NCBI GenBank assembly: GCA_035610365.1
Contig: CM069433.1
Location: forward strand, 131,458,545 to 131,522,544
Direction of reading: 5' to 3'
Length of the DNA: 64,000 nt
Origin: Aquatica leii
Taxonomy: Eukaryota; Arthropoda; Insecta; Coleoptera; Lampyridae
Shown here: piece by piece, positions 46,907-58,575 of the stretch
Layout: each line of letters opens with the position of its first letter
Numbering within the stretch: the stretch's first letter is position 1
Program-made: the position numbers and the translations under genes
Notes under the pieces: generated by a model
What the model saw: the letters and a program-made list of their open reading frames with translations, nothing else
What the model was told of the DNA's origin: nothing
Databases searched by the model: none

Positions 46907-47381
46907 TCAAAACAAATTTCTATGGCTAGATCCGTGGCTAACTTCACACCGGTTGCGGAATGACATGAAATACTTTGTGGAATCATTTTTGACTCGAACG
47001 TGATAGAAAACATCTTTTAAATCGAGGCCCGAAAAACATTTTTTGCTTCTCAAACAGTCTAATTGGCTTTCGTTTATGGGCATTGAGAAATGATCCCACA
47101 AAACAATTTTGTTTAAGGGTCGAAAGTCGAATTTTGCCAGATTTTTTTTGAATCAATACAATCTGAGAACAATACTCCAAATTACTTTTTTTAATAATAT
47201 TCTGGGCCAATAAATCTTTAACTATTCGATATATTTTCTCTCTTTTATAACAAGAAAACCTACGCGGTTGATAATAAAATGGCATGTGATTTGGTTTTGT
47301 CACAATTTTCATTTCATATTTAATAGCTGGTTTTTCATTTCTAATGGCACTAGCATAACCATAATCAAATCCTTTTTTCAA
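46907..47381 (-). pseudogene. gypsy reverse transcriptase fragment
   Basis: Frame 47381-46983 carries MPFYYQPRRFSCYKREKIYR and IIKKSNLEYCSQIVLIQKKS, the conserved entry to gypsy RT. After a frameshift, 47101-46907 reads SQLDCLRSKKCFSGLDLKDV and FYHVRV (motif A, FSxLDLKxxxYHV). The catalytic YxDD box would lie below 46900 and is missing. Confidence 0.8.
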
Positions 47382-47392
47382 TTCCAGTTTAC

Positions 47393-47800
47393 TTATAACA
47401 GGCTTGCTACTTTCAATAGCTCACTGGGTACTGAATCGTGTACATCATCAATAAATAAAACTTTGTTAAATGTAAAATTTAAATTAACTCTAAGGTCAAC
47501 CGGCTCAAAAAACACTCTATCATTAGTAAACACAATTTTAAATTGCGGACAAGATGGCAAATCTTGCCCCAATAAACACTCGTAAGTCGTAGTGTCATTA
47601 GTCACGACATAAAAAGTATAAAAAACCTTAAAGGCATCTTCTTCAATAACATCCTTGAATATACTTAAAATAATCAAAGGCGAGTTATCAATACCAGAAT
47701 ATTTATCTGTTCCTACATAAGATAATATACATTTGTTAGAAACAAAAGTGTACTAATTAAAGAAATTGGGCTTCCTGTATCAATAACTGCGTTTAAAAGA
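47393..47800 (-). pseudogene. gypsy aspartic protease and linker fragment
   Basis: At about 47795-47760 the minus strand reads VIDTGSPISLI, the retropepsin active site (DTGS). The frame at 47677-47393 continues with YECLLGQDLPSCPQFKIVFT, typical of the protease-to-RT linker in gypsy elements. A frameshift separates the two. Confidence 0.7.
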
Positions 47801-47879
47801 TACATCTACCTATCTAAAACTACGTCAACCGTGTAATGATCTTAATGCTGATACGGTCTCCAGAACTTGCTAATGCCCA

Positions 47880-48060
47880 GTAACCAGAAGAGCAGTTGTG
47901 GAATCTGGCTGTGAGGCAAGGTCTAGACGTCGTAGCTTGGGCAATCCTTACGCTGGTGTCGACTGTCCCACATTCATAACACAAACCCCGTGCACGTTTT
48001 GGCCTGGAACATTCAGTTGTTTTGAGATCATTTTCATTGCAGTGAAGAAAAGCCTACTAC
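47880..48060 (-). pseudogene. gypsy nucleocapsid zinc-knuckle fragment
   Basis: The minus strand reads ECSRPKRARGLCYECGT near 47990, the start of a CCHC knuckle. The second half is degraded and ends with a Cys-rich stretch. It sits where nucleocapsid is expected, upstream of the protease. Confidence 0.5.
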
Positions 48061-48377
48061 TAGTTCGGATATAACCAGGTGTCACTTGTGACGATGGTGC
48101 ACTAACGACATGTTTAGGTTGTCTAAAAATTCCGCGATCTGATTACACATAACAGTTTGTAGTTTTCCTAATATTGTAAAGTTTTTAATTGCTGCAACAT
48201 TTCACGAAACACACGGAAGCCTTGTGCAGCTCGAAACAGTTCGTTTATCGTCGTCTACGCGTCATTCATTCAATGAAAATCGCTGCTAAATGCTGATAGT
48301 GGTCAGTAGTTCCGTGCAAGTGTAACGTAACGTAAAATGCATCAGTAATCTATCTGATGTCGTGTCTAGTGAAGACA

Positions 48378-48835
48378 ATGGCTAGTCCACCTAAAAAAGT
48401 CAAAAGAAATTTTAACGAAGAATGGACAAAGAAATATGGTTTTGTTGTTGCCCTTAACGATACAACACGTATTGTATGTTGTTTATGTTTGGGCACTGTC
48501 GTGATGCAAATAAAGAGAATTAAAAAACATGACTCTACAAAATTAATCTGCGTCATTTTAACAAAGATGACAGATTTGCAAAAAAGTTGCGTACTACAAG
48601 AACCAGAGGACAACATTTTATGTTTTTCCCCGGTCTAGTAATTACGCAATAAAAGCCTCCTACGTAGCTGCTTTCTGTCTTGCTAAACAAGAAAAGTCAT
48701 TTACCGACGTTGAATTTTTGAAAGACACTTTTGCTGCTGTTGCCACTGAATTGTTTATGGATCTTCTAGAAAAAAATCAAACCTCTGTTATAGAAAGAAT
48801 TAGCGCCAAATTACTTCCTTAGCAGAAAATATCAG
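48378..48835 (+). pseudogene. hAT-type transposase N-terminal fragment (BED-like finger)
   Basis: From ATG 48378 the product is NFNEEWTKKYGFVVAL, then CCLCLGTVV and a KKHDSTK stretch, matching the BED-like zinc finger that starts SCAND3/ZBED5-like hAT proteins. After frameshifts the reading continues as AIKASYVAAFCLAKQEKSFT and DVEFLKDTFAAVATEL up to VIERIS at about 48805, the helical region that follows in those proteins. The RNase H core is absent; piggyBac sequence begins instead. Confidence 0.7.
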
Positions 48836-48837
48836 CC

Positions 48838-49900
48838 AGTTGCAAAACAAATACTGTTGAAATAAATGGTTTCCTAGGACTTCTGCTGTTAACTGCTGCT
48901 TTTAAACCTAACAATGAGGCCATTCAATCAATATTTTTAACAGACAGGTCTGGTCGAGAAATTTGTCATCTAGTAATGTTAGCAAAAAAATTTGATACTC
49001 TATTAGCCTGCCTGAAGTTTGATACACATAAAAAGAGAAAGATATGAGTAAAAACTAACCCGACTGCAGCGATTTCGAGTATTTTGGAAAAATTTAGTCA
49101 AAATTCGCAGTCTGCTTATTCTTTAGGAGCTAATACAACTGTTGATGAACAGAAGAGGAAAAGCGGGTTTTTATTCTATCCTAAGCTGTTATCCGCCTTT
49201 GTAAGTCTATATTTGGCACCAACAGAAATATAACAGGTGATAATTGGTACTTCTCAGTTGAGCTCATAGACTATATGTACAAAAATAAACTAACTTACGT
49301 TAGAACAATGAAGAAAAACAAAAGGGAAATACCCAAAAAAATTTTACTTTCCAAAACAAGTAAGGAAGGATCCACAATGAATGGCTTTACAAGCAATAAA
49401 ACTTTGAAATCCAGAGTGCCGAAGAAAAATATAGCTATTATCTTGATTTCTTTTATATATCACTCCAAGGAGGAAGATAATAGTTTCCCCAAAATTAATC
49501 CCTTTTATAATAACACAAAACCAGTCAGAAGAACGCAACGCTGGCCTATGGCTTTGTTTTACAGAATTATAGATATGTCTTCAATAAATGCATATATCAT
49601 CCATCAGTCTTATGCAACTGCAACTGAATAATCCATTTCTTTGCGAAAGAACCTAGAAAACAAATTTACCAAGGGAGCTAAAAGCAATTATTTCTAGAAT
49701 TTTGAAGGTGGCACCCGAGACAACAGGTAATACTGAATAAGTTTTGGCTAGGTATCAGAGGAAGTATTGTTTTATATTTGACCGAAAATTAGAAAGACTG
49801 GTTATTTATGTGTTCAATGCAAAAAAAACTAATTTGTTTGCAATGCTCTAAAAGAATGTACACGCAGTGCATTGAAAATCTGAATGAGTTCTAGATAAAT
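48838..49900 (+). pseudogene. piggyBac-family transposase remnant
   Basis: Blocks in order: NGFLGLLLLTAAFKPNNEAI (48862 on), LVMLAKKFDTLLACLKFDTH, FSQNSQSAYSLGANTTVDEQ (first catalytic Asp context, TVDEQ), then TGDNWYFSVELIDYMYKNKL (about 49236 on, second Asp in GDNW). Then TMKKNKREIPKKILLSK and TQRWPMALFYRIIDMSSINA (to 49631). The GGVDxxDQ segment holding the third catalytic Asp is deleted between FYNNTK and RRTQRWP. A degraded Cys-rich domain follows near 49790-49870. Stops at about 49045 and 49230 add to the loss. The first residues join in frame to the hAT fragment upstream. Confidence 0.85.
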
Positions 49901-50463
49901 TAATTTTTAGTACTAAATAAATTGGTAGAGTTCATTTCAAGACTAAAGAACCGCTGCGCAGAAACCAATTTTGTTCCGAATGTCAGTACACTAGCTAACC
50001 AAAAAACGTTTGCACTTTTCATACGGCGTTTGAGGTGTCCACATTTATACCACAAGTGGTTATAAACTCCTTTTTATCTTTGTGTTTTATATTTTTTTTA
50101 TATTATATTCATCGTCTTCTATGCATTTATCTTTTAGTTAAATTAAAGATAAACCATTACAGTTAATGTACATTGTTTACAGCATATGTTTTTAGTTAGA
50201 ATTTATTTCGCATGATCGTCAAATTCCGAATTTATCCGACGCGCACCTCACGGTTCTTTAGTCGTGAAATGATCTCTATTTTAGTTGCCATGTTAATTTT
50301 TTACAGTTTTGATTTAAAAAATAGCGTGTGCTGTTTTTTGTTGGTTGACATACCACAATTTTTCAGTACAAAAAGTGTTAGTATTTAAGTGATTTTTTTT
50401 AAATAAAAATGAAATAACCTATATGTTTATTTTTTGTTTTTGGTTTTAACAATTATAATTTTT

Positions 50464-51121
50464 ACTTTCCTATAAGGAAAGTATAGCAATCGAAATTTTT
50501 TTTCAAAAATTTTTTTTTGAAGAATTTTACGTTTCAAGGTCTCCTGAATCAGAAAAACGTATTTTTGACAAAAAGAATTTGGGTGTCTGTGTGTGTGTGT
50601 GTGTGTGTCTGTGTGTAACGTTGTACCCACGATAACTCTCGAACCAAAAGTCCTAGTAACTTGAAATTTGGTATAGAGCTGGATTTTGATATTCTCTCGG
50701 CTTTATCAAAAGATAGATCTGATAAAGATACCGGAAGTAGGTGTATCCGCACATTTTGAACAGTTTTTCTTATATAATTTTGTACGAATGTAAATTATTC
50801 GAATTATTTTTACAGTTTCTTATAAAGATAATTGTTCCTAACAATTTATTCAAATAAATTTTTTTCTAACATTAACAGTTTATTAGATATTTAATTGATA
50901 ATTTAAAGTGATTTTCATTATATAATCTAGGTTCGAATCTTGCTGCGACGATTTTTTTGTAGAAAAAATAAATAGCCGGTTGTACAAAAGTCTGGTTAAT
51001 TGGCGATTTACTAATTGTTTTTAATACAAAGATATCACTTCAAAGTGGTTTTATGACAACATAACCTTATAAAATACATTTCTTCATCATTCCTTATAGG
51101 AAAGTTGTGTGGTGGCCACAC
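50464..51121. mobile_element. Non-coding repeat with palindromic ends and a B-box-like site
   Basis: The left end ACTTTCCTATAAGGAAAGT (50464-50482) is itself a near palindrome, and the right end TTCCTTATAGGAAAGT (51090-51105) is its inverted counterpart. A GTGTGG-TGG-CCACAC hairpin follows at 51107-51121. It contains a (TG)n tract and, at 50930-50940, GGTTCGAATCT, matching the RNA polymerase III B box. A matching A box was not seen. It resembles non-autonomous repeats found widely in arthropods. Confidence 0.6.
50588..50616. repeat. (TG)n microsatellite
   Basis: Uninterrupted TG repeats for about 20 bp, then a CT interruption and three more TG units. Confidence 0.9.
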
Positions 51122-51255
51122 CAGTTTTTTTTTTAGAATTTGTTTGCCTTAGTTTTTTACTGAAATAAATATAAATCAAAAGATGTGTTTGCCTTTTTTA
51201 TTTATGCGTCAAAAAAACGAAAATAATAAAAGTTAAAAAACACCGTTTTTAATTT

Positions 51256-51274
51256 TGGAGTCCCAGGGACTCCA
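51256..51274. repeat. Perfect 19-bp palindrome
   Basis: TGGAGTCCCAGGGACTCCA: 9-bp perfect arms around a single A. Confidence 0.85.
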
Positions 51275-51499
51275 CAACGAGTGTTAAAATTTCCGACCTC
51301 AATATTATCATAAGTAAATATACTACTTCTTTTTTTTCTTCAAATAATAATAGTGACACGCGTGAGGTGTAGATATTTTGAAATTCGAAAACGATACGAA
51401 TTTACTACACCTGTTTAGACCCCTGCTCTAGGGTAATAAATAGTTCTCACAGTCACATATGGTGACATAAATTCAAAAAAAGAGAATTCACAACAAGTT

Positions 51500-52730
51500 A
51501 TAGAAGCTTGCGTGTTTAGTAATTCCAGAGGCAATATTAACGACGCTCACTGCAGCAATGGAAACTTTGCTACACTGTCCACGTCGACATTTAGTGGTAG
51601 AATCAGAAGAAGCTTTGACAGTAGCATGCCGGTTAAAATATAACGTATGGGGGAACAGTCGTGTTAGAATAGGATAACATGCTAAGATTTTTGATCAAAT
51701 TAACAATAACTGATAAGCATAGTCACACACAACCGATTCAACTATCCACTTCTACAAACTTTATCGGGTAGTTGTAAGAAAAAAAGGAAAGGAGGTAGAT
51801 AGACAACATTTAAGAAAGCAGCAATCAATCATCTGGTATAAAGGTGGTTCCAAAACTGCACAAAGTACTGGAGCGGTAATCGCTGATAGTAGATCAAAAA
51901 ATAACCTTAGCGTAAACTTGGACTCTATAGCAAACGTATTCCAAGCAGAAATTACTGCAATATCCGTTTGTGTTCAAGAAATAATTAGGAAATTTTCTCA
52001 AAATAGAAAGATCCAAATCGTTACCGAGAGCATTAAAAGCTTTAGCGTTAGTAACAGTACGCTCGAAAGCAGTTAGAGCTTGTGTACAGTCGCTTGTCTG
52101 AGCACAACAGAGCTACTCTACAATAGACAAAATAAATTAAGGAGACGAATGAAACAAAAAAGCACACATATTAGCAAAAAAGAAAGCTGAAATTCGTCTA
52201 ATAGTGCCTGAACAAACTTGTGGTCTAGCATATAAGACCATCAGGGGCGAGATTAGAAACTTATTAAAGGAAAAACATACTTCAGTTGGCAGCTCCTGGA
52301 TTAAAACAGTAGACGATGTTTATCAAGAGACCATCCAGAAAAAGAATTAACTAAGTTACGTGAAAACCATGTAAGATGAGCTGTCGGATTTTTCATAAGA
52401 CACTGTCCACTTTTGAAACATATCATTAATACCAAAATAAAAGACAATCCTGAATGTAAGATGTGTAGAGTAGAGAATAAAAACACCTCTTCACTTACTA
52501 TGCAAATGTCCAGCTTTTGTAGACGCCAGATATTTACACTTTGGGGCTAAATATATAGAACCGAAAGTAATAACGAACAATCCCATAAGTCTGACTCAGA
52601 AATTTATTGAGGAAGTAGAACTTATGAGTTAAAATTCTATGGGGCACAACAAGGGCAGAGATTAGATGCAGGGAATATCAAGAACCTAACCCAAAAGAGT
52701 AATAATAATTTATAGAAATAAATTAATCCC
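51500..52730 (+). pseudogene. LINE ORF2 C-terminus with RNase H domain and 3' tail
   Basis: The plus strand carries the connector MPTAALE-type block seen as ALTAAMETLLHCPRRHLVVE (about 51540), then RNase H: IWYKGGSKTAQSTGAVI (about 51830), VFQAEITAISVCVQEI and IQIVTESIKS, with the YTDGSKT Asp changed to Lys-Gly. The C-terminal gag-like Cys block RHCPLLKHI, DNPECKMCRVE and EPKVITNN-like follows, ending near 52640. An A/T-rich tail with TAATAATAAT at about 52700 is the LINE 3' end. Stops and frameshifts are present. It is the I/R1-like type with RNase H, 5'-truncated. Confidence 0.82.
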
Positions 52731-52739
52731 GTACCTAAT

Positions 52740-53260
52740 TGTCAATTATTAATAATAATTAAAGTAGCATGATTTTTTCTAGTTTTAAAAAATACAGTTC
52801 CATATCACTAAAATACAGAATCAAATGCGCAGGCTTTCTGTGGATGCATTAATCCTATGTGAATGTGAATACTTAAGACTTAAAAACTTCTGCACTACAA
52901 TTACATTAACGCTTTTGTGCATGCCATTTAATAAATGCTTCCTAATATGCGAGTCAAATACGATTTACGATTACTGTTTTTTTAATTAATAGCAAAATAA
53001 ATTTGGAGGGTAGAGAAATCCAATGGATCTACTATTGTGTGTTCTTAGAAAAAATCATATAAGAGGTAGCCACAACATCTTTATAGTTACTTCAAAACAA
53101 TTTATAGATAGCTAAAGTAAATCAACAACCATATATTAGAATAATAGTTCTTTTTATTCAGGGAACTAATAATCACTTCAAAGTATTATTCAGATTATTT
53201 AACTCAAAACGGCGTAAAAGGATTAGCTATGCAACTCATTTGTCTTTTGTTTCTATTTAA
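52740..53260. other. AT-rich DNA without a recognisable gene
   Basis: Nothing identifiable between the LINE tail and the interspersed repeat at 53262. Confidence 0.4.
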
Positions 53261-53261
53261 T

Positions 53262-53960
53262 ACTAGCTGTACCCTGCCACGCTTCGCAGTGGCACATTGT
53301 GATGGAATGGTTGACATTGGTATTAATTAATAATTGCTAGTTTTAATGTAATTATATTTATATACATTAAAAGTGAGGTTAATCCAAAATAAATAATATA
53401 ATTACGTCCACGTGTTAGATGTAATAAAAAAGATATAACCACTCACTTCTGTTAGAAATCCACTTGAATTATAATAAGTCCTTTTATTTTTCCTGTCAGT
53501 TAATAATATTTTTACTGTCCATCTTTGATATAAAATATAACCTCTATTTACGATTTGGTGAAAAGCGCAGTTCGATCACAACACTATCACACATTTAAGT
53601 GAATATTTAATTCAGATTGTATAATAATCAGAATCAGATGCAAATTTTTTTGTAAATAAACAATGTAATTGGGAACGAAATTGTTTCTCATGTGACTGCG
53701 TCATTATTATTTCGGCTGTCAGCGAGTGTTTTCCTAGCTTACGGCAGATGGCGCGGTCACTGGTAAACAGCTGATCGTTAAAAAAAATTATTTTCTCGCG
53801 GTCGCAGATATGTGACTGATGCAAAAAATATCTAAAAACAATCCTTGATGCGGATTTTATATCATGTTAAAATTTCAACTCAATCGGTGCAGAACTTTTT
53901 GAGTTTTTGAAGCGTACACAAACCAACATAACATTTTTATATATATATAGATTAGATAGT
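53262..53960. repeat. Interspersed retroposon-like repeat (ACTAGCTGT...TATATAGA family)
   Basis: The head ACTAGCTGTACCCTGCCACG continues CTTCGCAGTGGC. The tail CAATCGGTGCAGAACTTTTT continues GAGTTTTTGAAG, then TATATATATAGATTAGAT. These ends are characteristic of a repeat class very common in insect and mollusc genomes. No coding capacity. Confidence 0.65.
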
Positions 53961-56242
53961 ATGGGTAGACAAAATTTTGTTTGATTGTACATTCATCATA
54001 CAAATTCAAGCTAACGTAAATTATTTATGTTTCTTGCTTAAAAGAATATTAGAAACTAATGATCTACCAATATTAAATATCATTGTAATACGGTGAACCT
54101 CTGATAATAGTGTGAAAGAATCTTGTCAAAAATGAGTTTAATTTAAAAGTTAATCACACTAATACCAATGATTACTTCGACAGTCACCTGCATTCTGACT
54201 ACTATTAGAACACTAAATCAAATCATACTATTGATTATTCTATTTTAAACTATAATAGTAAGAATTCGGTGAAAGACAAAAATTATGTACCATAAGAAAT
54301 TTTGACAAACGTTTCCAAGAGTAATTTTATATTTTTTTCTAGTATCGTCAATGGCCTAAATGTTTATAATTGTTACAGAAATATTGATCAGTGTTTTAGA
54401 CAATGCAATGTCAGTGGCAAACAATAAAGTTTATAAAATATAAAATGATAATAAAATATATAAAATAGAAAGTACACTAACGAACAAACTGCAGTAAATC
54501 GGTATAGGAACAAAAAGCAAAGCTTGTAACAGCAGTCAACGGTTAACGAAAGAAGTTATATAAATGAGCAGTATTAGAAAGTGAGTGTGAAACGTAAACT
54601 AGAAGAAGAATGAAACTCCAAAGAAGCAACTCAATTCATTATTTTTTACAAAACACAGAAAGGGAATGTGATGCTGTGTGTGAAGAGTATATGAACTTTC
54701 TATTAGAAAATGTAGATAACGTAATGGACAACAAAAAATTGTCTATATCTCAAAATAAATAAATTGTAAATACGACTTTCTTCCTTAGCATGACAGAACA
54801 TATGTACTTGTTAACACGAAGAAAGAGAAGCGGTAACATGTTTTAATAGATTTCCTAAAAAGGAGGAAGATCTTTTAAGTAAAAAAAAACAAAATCTATC
54901 TACTTTTGCTCATACTTTCATATGCTGATTTATTTTTACAGAGATGTACAAATACGTTTTGGTTTTTAGTTTTTAAAAATAAATATTAGTTTTCTACTGA
55001 TTTATAAGAACTACAATTAATTTCCACAACCGAGTGATTCTTTGGTAAATTCTTTGAAATTCAATAATCCTTAGGTTAGTTTTCACTCTAGAATTAAACA
55101 CTTAAGATAATAGTAGGTAATTATCCTGTATTTATAACCGCAGCAGGTGCGGTTACGCTATTAAAAAGAACTATTAGTGTAAATCATTTTGTACTGCGGT
55201 GGTTTTTGGAAAAAACATAGGTATTAAAGTTTTAAGAATTACTAGAAATATTAGATTCTAAAACTGAACTTTTTATTATTAACGACATTCAAACCAGATT
55301 AATATGTGTATGCTTTTATGTACTTTTTGTTTAAGAAAAACTTTATCTTTGTGCTTAGCTATTTTAAAACTCCACTCGCTTTGTCATTTCTCACAGCTGT
55401 ATAATTATAACCGTGCAAAAATTGATGATTGTTTAACTTTTAATTAAGTAGAAATTGTTTTTCAAAAGTAAATTAGTTTCTTGAAATTGCGTAAAAGTTA
55501 TTTACTTTGAACAAATTTAAATTTAATTTAAAAAGTTTACTTTTAGTATAGCAATTTTTAGCTTGATAGATAATCTTTAATACGAAACGAACGCTTTTGA
55601 ATTTCTGTCTTACAATAGCATATTTTCCACTATTTAAGCAAGTTATGCATACTTAATACGAGCTTGAGTACACTTTTAATTCTAAAAGCATTTCATGCAT
55701 TTCAATAGATGTTTTTTATTTTACTTTTATAAGAACCATAAAATACTTTAATGCTGCAGAGAACGGTTTAACTGAAAGTAATTTGTTGCCTAACGTGCTG
55801 TCGACTTTCTTTCAGACACAGCACCGTGAGAAAATTATTTTTTTTTCATCGAGTTTAGAAAAGTTGAACAACTTTGTAATTATTTCTTATTACGCTAATT
55901 TTGCAAATTCTGCAATACAAACAAAATTAAAAGTTTAAGTTCCAAATCTACATAAAAATAAAACAGCGCATAACAAAACACAACTGAAATTTATTGTTCT
56001 GTGTTATTTGAATTTTAGTTGTTTATATCTAATCTAATACTTATATAATTCTGTAAAGTTTTATTTAAAATGTTTTTCATATCACTTGCATAGAAACGTC
56101 ACATTTTAACCTCTGTTTTACCAGTCGAAACAAAGCAATTTCAGACCAATGCGAAAGTTGGCGGGTAGAAACAATCAACCTGGCGGGTTATTGCAATCAA
56201 CCCGGAATATTTATTATTATCGCTATGTCTTATTAATTAATT
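53961..56242. other. Gene-poor AT-rich stretch
   Basis: No supported gene, RNA or repeat boundary. Mostly AT-rich sequence with short frames. Confidence 0.45.
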
Positions 56243-57440
56243 TTGTCTTTAGATAGCGTTTTGGGGGCGACGGATAAGTGTCGTCTCAACTCAAAGCGCA
56301 AACCAAGAATGACAAGAAGGACAAACGCGAAACAGGCCATCTTCGAACATGACCCTAAAAGTGGTTCGGAAGAAGACTACGAAACTGATGATACAGAATC
56401 ATACAGAATCGATAAAGAGCAACAGTCGACAAATATAAATAAACTACTAAGTAAAACAAACGATGTAAATTACACATTTTCAGAACTAACAAGAAAGCTT
56501 ACAATAGTTGCTTTTATGAAGATAAATAAAAAACTCAAGAGAAGTCAGAAATTAGGCTACTGAGTTTAAAATAAAATATGCAAAACTCGAAACAGCGACG
56601 GAAGAACAAACAAAAATTATCAACACCTTAAAACAATATCAAAAAGCCAGCCGATGTCAAACGTTTCCGCGAACACAACGCAAAACCCAAAACATTCTGA
56701 AGCCGCTAAAATAATAAAACCAACAAATATGAATGAGTTAAGGTGGGAAAAGCAAGAAATGATAATTATAAAAGCAACAGACAAAAATGCCTATAAATCA
56801 AGCAAGGATGTCAAACACAAACTAGAACAATTAGTAAAACCATCAAAAATCGGCGTAAACATTAAACGAACCAAAACGATACAAAATAACGGAATACTGA
56901 TAGAAACAAATACGGTAAAGAATGTAGAACTATTGATAACAAATATAGACCTCACAGAAACTAAGCTCGTAACGGAGAAGCCAAACCTCAAAAATCCAAA
57001 GATTATAATATACGACATGAAAAGAACAATTGAAGAAACACACTTAAAAGAGGCAAACAGCGACAAAGAAACACAAACACTAATAAAATAACACGTTACA
57101 GACATGCTATAAAACAGGTCCGAAACAAGGCAATTATGTACATTGGATCATAGAGATAAATCCAAAAGAGAGAGAATACTTGCTAAAACAAGGACACGTA
57201 TACATAGAGTGGCAAAGATGCAAAATCAGAGATGTTTAAGAGTAACAAGATGCTATAAATGCTAAGGATACGGACACACAGCAAAATACTGCCGAGAACC
57301 CCAAGACACCTGCGGCCACTGTGGACATACATGCAAAGAATGCGAGAAAAAGAAAGAACCTACATCAAACAGTTGCGCGAATTGCAAAAAGTTTGGAAAG
57401 CCAGACGAACGCAGCACACATAAACGGGATAGAATAGCTT
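56243..57440 (+). pseudogene. LINE ORF1 (I/R1-like), with CCHC zinc knuckles
   Basis: The first frame is acidic (EHDPKSGSEEDYETDDTESY) and helix-forming. The second (56654-57091) carries an RRM-like fold region (KHKLEQLVKPSKIGVNIKRT and VKNVELLITNIDL). Then, across frameshifts, GNYVHWIIEINPKEREYLLK appears. At about 57250-57390 three Cys-rich knuckles follow (CYKC, GHTAKYC, CGHCGHTCKECEK, CANCKK). This is the nucleic-acid-binding ORF1 of LINEs with gag-like knuckles. Several stops (56563, 57091, 57240, 57262) show decay. Confidence 0.78.
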
Positions 57441-57559
57441 CTCAATAAAATGAACAATGGATAAAACGCAATCACAAACCGCTGCTAAAGGAGCAAATAA
57501 AACAGTATCGCAAAAACCTAACACACAACAACCCAAAGCTACACACAATAAAATAATCA

Positions 57560-58575
57560 AAATAGTCTAGTTAATCTTCAAAAAGCAAGAAGGGTAACAG
57601 TTGAACTAAAAGTGTACATACAACAAAACAACATCTACCTAGCTCTAATACAAGAACCATAATATTACAAAAGAAGATACCCGGATACGGCACAAACAGC
57701 ACGGTCGTCTGCGGAGGCCTGCCACATACCCAAAAATACGCTGCAATTATTATAAGTAACCCTATGTATAATGTTACTAAATTAAACGAGTTTTCAGATG
57801 AGACGTGAGTGTGTGTGGAAATACAATCAAACTACAGTACCATATACGTAATACAATGTACTGTAGACTTGGTGAAAATATAGAAACATACTTAGTCCAA
57901 AACATCTTGGAAACAGTTGCGCCATGCAATGCTAGTATAAGCATGGATGCTAACTATAAATTGGTACTGTGGCACAGCCAGACAACTGACGAAAGTGGCA
58001 AGAGGCTAAAGGAAACTATCTCTCAAACTAGACTAACAATTCACAACCAACCGGGACAGACGTAGACATACAGCCTCCATGGAGAGACCAACATCGATGT
58101 AACGCCCTCCACGCAAAACATTGCTGGAAAAATAAAAAAATTAGACAGTAGACATGCACGCTACTAGCAGTGACCATAGGCTTATATATTGGTTTGTAGA
58201 AACTGGCCAAAATAAACAACTCTATAGTAAGACAATTAAACGACTAGCATTAAAAAGAGTCAACTGGGAAAAGTTCAATACAAAACTATCATATCTAGAA
58301 GAAAAACATGGCAACATCACAAAAGCATCCGCGATAGAAACCGAAAACTTCGGTAGAAAACTCACCTCCGATCTACAAAACATATGCAAGCAAACCATAC
58401 CACAAAAAACAATAATTAAAAACCCAGTAAAATGGTGGTACAAAAAGCTCACCGATTTAAAAAATCCACGTTAAAAGCAAGACAAATTTCAAAGAAAACA
58501 AAATCTGCACGACGAGAAAGTATTAAAAACTAGCTACAAGGAATCCAGGAACTTATATTATAAAGAAATAAGGAT
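57560..58575 (+). pseudogene. LINE ORF2 endonuclease domain, truncated before RT
   Basis: Blocks in order: NLQKARRVTVELKVYIQQNN and IYLALIQEP (about 57575-57660), VCVEIQSNYSTIYVIQ-like, ISMDANYKLVLWHSQTTDES (about 57940), TIHNQPGQT, NIDVTPSTQNIAGKIK, and SSDHRLIYWFVE (about 58160; SDH catalytic motif). The linker NPVKWWYKKLTDLKNPR and RNLYYKEIRIRKCNQENIKF ends near 58600. Stops and frameshifts separate blocks. The RT is missing because a Harbinger relic begins at once. Confidence 0.8.

Larger units (their letters stand above)
46900..48160 (-). mobile_element. Ty3/gypsy retrotransposon fragment (minus strand)
   Basis: Reading down from 48160: a gag zinc knuckle, a retropepsin motif, then RT, all on the minus strand. 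The element stops abruptly inside the RT palm at about 46900. Frameshifts and stops occur throughout. This is a second, different gypsy lineage from the one at 1.9-5.2 kb. LTRs were not found. Confidence 0.78.

Noticed and set aside
50427-50752. Minus-strand frames with HTHTHT repeats
   Set aside because: They are translations of the (TG)n microsatellite, not proteins.
51100-51126. Helitron-type 3' end (hairpin before CAGT)
   Set aside because: The terminal CTRR signature is not met and no Rep/helicase sequence or matching 5' TC end was seen.
56791-57105. Minus-strand 104-codon hydrophobic frame
   Set aside because: Antisense of LINE ORF1; the plus-strand frame carries the recognised domain order.
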